Source: Nocardia cyriacigeorgica GUH-2 (GTDB taxonomy: Bacteria; Actinomycetota; Actinomycetes; Mycobacteriales; Mycobacteriaceae). Taken from it: a DNA stretch of 64,000 nucleotides. Location of the stretch: NCBI RefSeq assembly GCF_000284035.1, contig NC_016887.1, positions 2,852,001 to 2,916,000 of the forward strand, written 5' to 3'. How positions within the stretch are numbered: position 1 is the stretch's first letter; every line of letters begins with the position of its first letter. Below are positions 60,821-64,000 of the stretch, piece by piece. Made by a program: the position numbers and the translations under genes. The notes beneath the pieces are model-generated. The model saw only the letters and a list, made by a program, of their open reading frames with translations, was not told the DNA's origin and made no database searches.

Positions 60821-61783
60821 TCAGCGCTCGGCGACCGCGCCGTCGCCGAGGACCAGCAGATTGGCCAGGCTGGTGAAGATCGGCAGCCCGGTCTTGATCT
60901 CCAGATACGCGAACTGGCCCTGCGGATTGACCTCGAGGAAGTAGTACTCGCCGTCCACGCCCAGGCGCAGATCCAGTACACCGAAGCTCAGGCCCAGCGC
61001 ACCCATGAGGATCGCCAGCGATTTGCTCACCGACGCGGGTAGCTGATCCGGGGCGAACTCGACCGAGGTATCCAGCCGCGAATCGACGTGCCCGGCGCCG
61101 GCCTGGGAATCGATGCGCACCGTCCAGGCCACCCCGTCGACCCACACCACCCGCAGATCGCACTGGGCGACGACATAGTCTTGGAAAATAGTCGGCGCGC
61201 TGCGGATGCCCGCGAGCCTGGCCAGATCGGATTCGCCGACGATCCTGGTCTCGGCGAACTCGGCCCGGCTGGTGCCGGTGCGTTTGTAAACCACTGCGCC
61301 GGGCCGTGATTCGACGAAACTGCGGGCCTCGTCGGGATCGTTGGTGATCAACGTCTCCGGGATGGCGAACCCGGCCCGATGGGCGGTTTCGAGCTGCACG
61401 ATCTTGCGGTTGGCGGTGCGATCGTTGCCCGGATCGTTGACCCACAGCGCCGGGATCGACCACAGCAGGCCCTGGATGAATCCGTCGCATTCGGCCTGCC
61501 GGAAGGCGTCGTCGGTGGCGCGCACACCGGCGGGTACCTGGGTCGGATGCGGGCGCCGCCACCACACCGAGCGCACCTCGTCGAGGCCGATGAGGTGTGA
61601 CATCGACCGTGAGGTGCCGAGCCGGTCGAGCCGGAAACTTCCGGACTCGCGCGGAAAGTCACGCAAATCGAGATGAATCGGGTTGACGCCGTGCTGTTCT
61701 CGCAGCGTCACCGCCATGGCGGTCGCGTGCAGATCGTCGGATTCGGAGACGATCAATACCGAACCCGTCCGGGGAGCGGCCAC
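60821..61783 (-). CDS. ATP-grasp ligase of the graspetide (MvdC/MvdD) family
   Basis: A 320-residue ATP-grasp enzyme that in this family forms side-chain ester or amide rings on a ribosomal peptide. Visible: pre-ATP-grasp SVLIVSESDDLHATAMAVTL and VWWRRPHPTQVP; NDPGNDRTANRKIVQLETA and GFAIPETLITNDPDEARSF (ATP-grasp entry, as in MvdD relatives); VVYKRTGTSRAEFAETRIV; IFQDYVVAQCDLRVVWV; and the Mg-ligand end YYFLEVNPQGQFAYLE. GTG 61783 starts 11 bases after the precursor stop; a longer frame would overlap the precursor. No third gene such as a peptidase or isoaspartate methyltransferase is adjacent. Gene pair order precursor-ligase is typical of graspetides. Confidence 0.88.
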   Translation of the reverse strand: MAAPRTGSVLIVSESDDLHATAMAVTLREQHGVNPIHLDLRDFPRESGSFRLDRLGTSRSMSHLIGLDEVRSVWWRRPHPTQVPAGVRATDDAFRQAECDGFIQGLLWSIPALWVNDPGNDRTANRKIVQLETAHRAGFAIPETLITNDPDEARSFVESRPGAVVYKRTGTSRAEFAETRIVGESDLARLAGIRSAPTIFQDYVVAQCDLRVVWVDGVAWTVRIDSQAGAGHVDSRLDTSVEFAPDQLPASVSKSLAILMGALGLSFGVLDLRLGVDGEYYFLEVNPQGQFAYLEIKTGLPIFTSLANLLVLGDGAVAER

Positions 61784-61794
61784 CTGCCCGCCGC

Positions 61795-62244
61795 TCAGTC
61801 GAGGCTGTCGCAGTTGATGCCGTCGTCGCTGCCCGCGTGCGATTTCGTCTGGCAATAGGTGTAAGTGGCGCCGGTGCCGGGGGCGTCGAGCAGCTGGAGT
61901 TCGTCGGCCCAGGACTCGGTGAGCTCACGTAGTAGATCGTCGCCGAACGCCGGTGAGGGTGGTGCGGCCAGCGTCATCGGCCGGTCGACGACGTCGATGC
62001 GCAGCCTGCGGGTGAAGTCGGCGGTGGCGCCGGGGCGGATGTCGACCAGCACCGGACGCCCCGGCGCGGCCGCGGACGCGTCGGATTCCAGTACCCGCAG
62101 CACATCGGCGCGCCGGAAGGTCCACGTCCCCTCGGCCACCCGGACGGTGATATCGCGTTCCGACTGGGCCACGAGCATGCCCTGGAGTGCGGGAACACGG
62201 TCACCGGTCGCCGCGGCGCCGGGGAAGTGGATGGCATCGGTCAT
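61795..62244 (-). CDS. Putative graspetide precursor with long leader
   Basis: A 149-residue protein directly upstream of and coupled to the ATP-grasp ligase. Residues 1-120 look folded rather than like a short leader (ITVRVAEGTWTFRRADVLRV, then FTRRLRIDVVDRPM and DDLLRELTESWADEL). After a Gly hinge at GTGA (123-126) the last 23 residues form a candidate core: donors Thr127, Thr129, Thr133, Lys134, Ser135; acceptors Asp140, Asp141, Asp146, Asp149; plus Cys131 and Cys145. The clustering of Thr/Ser/Lys before Asp residues suits ester or amide cross-links. ATG 62244 has GGAG eight bases upstream. I do not recognise this precursor group. Confidence 0.7.
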   Translation of the reverse strand: MTDAIHFPGAAATGDRVPALQGMLVAQSERDITVRVAEGTWTFRRADVLRVLESDASAAAPGRPVLVDIRPGATADFTRRLRIDVVDRPMTLAAPPSPAFGDDLLRELTESWADELQLLDAPGTGATYTYCQTKSHAGSDDGINCDSLD

Positions 62245-62559
62245 GGTGGAAACTCCGATCTGCTCACGATTTGCCAGGACCCCCGAGCGTGCTCTGGATC
62301 ATATCGCGCGCGGGGTGGTCCACGGCCCGGATCGGGAGATTTACCGCGGCTCCGGCAAACCGGAATTCTGCGCGGGAAGCGCTAGCGCCGAAAGATTTTC
62401 GGTGTAGGGGTGCGATGGGGCGCGCAATCGCGCGGCTATCGCCCGCGCAACCCACTCGCCTGCGGGTATTGCCCGAAAGTGGCGTGCGGGCGATGTGCGA
62501 GCGCAGTCAGACCCGCCAGAGTTTCACACCGAGGCCCGGTGGATCGGGTCGTTCGGGTC
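62245..62559. other. Upstream region of the graspetide operon, 315 bp
   Basis: No convincing gene. Two adjacent symmetric elements, GCGCTAGCGC (62379-62388) and CCGAAA-GAT-TTTCGG (62388-62402), lie about 140-160 bases upstream of the precursor start and are candidate operator sites. Confidence 0.4.
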
Positions 62560-62976
62560 TCAGAGCCCGAGCAGTTCGGCGCGATCGGTGAGCGCGCGGA
62601 AGCGTTCGCGGGGATCGGCCACGAGCTTGCGCGCGGACAGATCGAGCAGCCCGCCCACGACCCGGAACTCCGCCGCGACGGTGCCGTCGAGTTTGCGGAT
62701 CTGCTGGACGATGCCGAAGATCTTGCCGTCCTGCCAGTCGAACTCGCAGGTGACCTCGACCTCGTCGCCGCCGCGCAGTTCGCGCAGGTATTTGATGTTC
62801 TGTTCCAGCACTACCGGCCCCACCCCGCTGGCGATCAGCTTGTCCTGGCCCACCCCGGCCGCGCGCAGCAACTCCCACCGGGCGTGTTCGGCGTATTGCA
62901 GGTAGACGGCCTGGTTCAGGTGGCCCTGCGTGTCGAGCTCGTATCCACGGACGATGACGGGGACGGAGAAGGTCAT
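62560..62976 (-). CDS. 4-hydroxybenzoyl-CoA thioesterase-like hotdog protein
   Basis: A 138-residue hotdog thioesterase: VRGYELDTQGHLNQAVYLQYAEHARWE carries the catalytic Asp of the 4HBT group (ELDTQGHLNN-like), followed by LEQNIKYLRELRGGDEVEV. ATG 62976 gives the usual family start. The upstream sequence has no clear ribosome-binding site. A stand-alone acyl-CoA thioesterase, divergent from the hydrolase gene. Confidence 0.87.
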   Translation of the reverse strand: MTFSVPVIVRGYELDTQGHLNQAVYLQYAEHARWELLRAAGVGQDKLIASGVGPVVLEQNIKYLRELRGGDEVEVTCEFDWQDGKIFGIVQQIRKLDGTVAAEFRVVGGLLDLSARKLVADPRERFRALTDRAELLGL

Positions 62977-63145
62977 GTTCTGGCGAACCCCGGCGCGGAC
63001 GCAAATGTTCCCGGCCGCGCTGATAACCGCATCACAGCTGTTGCGGGCACAATTGGGGTAGTTCGCTACTCGGGCCCTGCTCGCGGCCCGGCCGTACCGT
63101 TGGGTGCCCCGCCGGCGTCGGCGGGCCGGTGAGGAGGGACTGGCG

Positions 63146-63937
63146 ATGATCGACATCATCACGTTGCGCGGTACCGGGGAGTCGCGCGATCCCGGCGGTG
63201 CTCCCACGGGCATGCTGCGCGATGTCACCAAATTGCTGGATCCGCAGCGGTTCCGGTGTTTCGAACCGGACTGGCCTGCCTCGGTGGGTCCGTCGCCGGA
63301 CGTCTGGGGTCCTTCGCTGGAGACCTCGGTGCGCCTGGGCACCGCCGCGGGTGTGGCTGCGATCCAGCAGTCGCCGAATGTCTGTGGGCTGCTGAGCTAT
63401 TCGCTCGGCTCGATCTGTGCGAGCCGGATCCTGGAGGGCGTGCGGGCGGGCACCTACACCAATACCGATGGCAGTCCGCTCGAGATCGCGTTCGTGGTGA
63501 ACTTCGCCAATCCGCTGCGCCGCGCGGGGGAGTCGGTGGGGAATCTGTGCCCGCCCGACACCTTCGGCCTGCACGGTCAGCGCGGCGACTGGCCCGACCT
63601 GGCGGTCCGCGAATACGCCAACCCCGGCGACATCATCACCTCGGTGCGCGCGGATTCGCCGTTGCGGGTGATCGATGTCGGGATCTCGCCGTTCTCGTTC
63701 GTGGAGGGCGCCCGGATCGGCAATGTGGCGCCGTTGATCTTCGCCGAACTGCTGCGCTTCCTGCTGATCGACCCGCTGGCCAATGCCGCCCGCTACGCCG
63801 AGGCGGTGCACGGGGTGATCGGCTATCTCACGCCCTGGCCCGACGGCCAGCACGTGCTGTACTCCGGCCACGAAATGCCCGGCACCGGCGTGCTGTGGAC
63901 CACCCACGCCGCCAACTACCTCAACGCGACGTTCTGA
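63146..63937 (+). CDS. Cutinase/LysB-like alpha/beta hydrolase
   Basis: A 263-residue soluble hydrolase. It starts MIDIITLRGTGESRDPGG (strand 1 and oxyanion region), with the nucleophile in LLSYSLGSICASRI (SYSLG in place of GxSxG), Asp probably in YANPGDIITSV and His in LYSGHEMPG. This fits proteins related to cutinases, PE-PPE hydrolases and mycobacteriophage LysB mycolyl-arabinogalactan esterases. No signal peptide. ATG 63146 has GAGGAGGGA upstream. No phage genes flank it. Confidence 0.78.
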   Translation: MIDIITLRGTGESRDPGGAPTGMLRDVTKLLDPQRFRCFEPDWPASVGPSPDVWGPSLETSVRLGTAAGVAAIQQSPNVCGLLSYSLGSICASRILEGVRAGTYTNTDGSPLEIAFVVNFANPLRRAGESVGNLCPPDTFGLHGQRGDWPDLAVREYANPGDIITSVRADSPLRVIDVGISPFSFVEGARIGNVAPLIFAELLRFLLIDPLANAARYAEAVHGVIGYLTPWPDGQHVLYSGHEMPGTGVLWTTHAANYLNATF

Positions 63938-63949
63938 GCCCGGCCGCCG

Positions 63950-64000
63950 TCACTCCCGGCGGCGCACCGAGGCTTCGACGAGATCCAGTACCGCGGAAAG
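63950..64000 (-). CDS. C-terminal end of an unidentified gene (runs off window)
   Basis: The last 17 codons on the minus strand read LSAVLDLVEASVRRRE then TGA, and stay open to the window edge. Helical, with an Arg-rich tail. It is convergent with the hydrolase and shares a small GCCGCCG/CGGCGGC hairpin with it. Too short to identify. Confidence 0.45.
   Translation of the reverse strand, partial: LSAVLDLVEASVRRRE

Noticed and set aside
63146..63937. Prophage endolysin (LysB) as evidence of a prophage
   Set aside because: No integrase, structural or holin genes and no attachment repeats are nearby; a chromosomal cutinase-like hydrolase is the simpler reading.

Overview
The window is high-GC actinobacterial DNA. 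Malate synthase G, a MbtI-type salicylate synthase, IdeR-type iron boxes, F420-linked PPOX proteins, an actinobacterial GuaB1 and an MMPL protein together point to the mycolic-acid bacteria. A Nocardia or close relative is most likely, but the genus is inferred, not proven.

Region 1 (about 1.4-31 kb) is a thiazoline metallophore locus flanked by a truncated glcB. Two half-size ABC exporters of the YbtPQ/IrtAB type (2278-5870) sit next to a TetR gene. A minus-strand operon encodes an O-methyltransferase, a P450, an unannotated 54-residue peptide and salicylate synthase. A plus-strand operon, every junction a 4-base GTGA or ATGA overlap, encodes NRPS1 (ArCP-Cy-A-PCP-Cy-A-PCP-Cy-A-PCP), NRPS2 (docking-Cy-A[MT]-PCP-TE), a saccharopine-dehydrogenase-like protein, a thiazolinyl imide reductase and a second P450. 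A methyltransferase and a DHA2-type MFS exporter close the locus. The expected product is a salicyl-capped, pyochelin-like chain with four cyclised residues. No aryl-AMP ligase is present. Three Fur/Zur-type operators, not IdeR boxes, precede the transporter, NRPS and methyltransferase genes; the closest match I know is the actinobacterial Zur palindrome. The cluster may therefore make a zincophore, as coelibactin does.

Region 2 (31-50.8 kb) is mostly housekeeping and accessory genes: a MarR remnant, a PPOX protein, an orphan HypX (CO-forming hydrogenase maturase) followed by a MHYT sensor, a DUF305/LVIVD pair, an acyl-CoA dehydrogenase, a secreted lipase, a DUF1254 protein, two CNNM/CorC proteins behind a structured leader, GuaB1, a DEAD-box helicase and a BlaR/BlaI-like pair with its probable operator.

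Region 3 (50.8-55.3 kb) is an IdeR-controlled iron unit: a FecCDE-type importer without a binding protein, a FhuF-like protein that lacks the usual C-terminal cysteine motif, a second IdeR box followed by a foldable RNA, and a hotdog thioesterase. Region 4 (55.5-64 kb) holds an MMPL transporter, an SDR, an ABC-F protein, a small HTH protein, a two-gene graspetide-type RiPP locus (149-residue precursor plus ATP-grasp ligase), a thioesterase, a cutinase/LysB-like hydrolase and the tail of another gene.

The strongest candidates for undescribed biology are the putatively Zur-controlled four-heterocycle metallophore and the graspetide pair at 60.8-62.2 kb.
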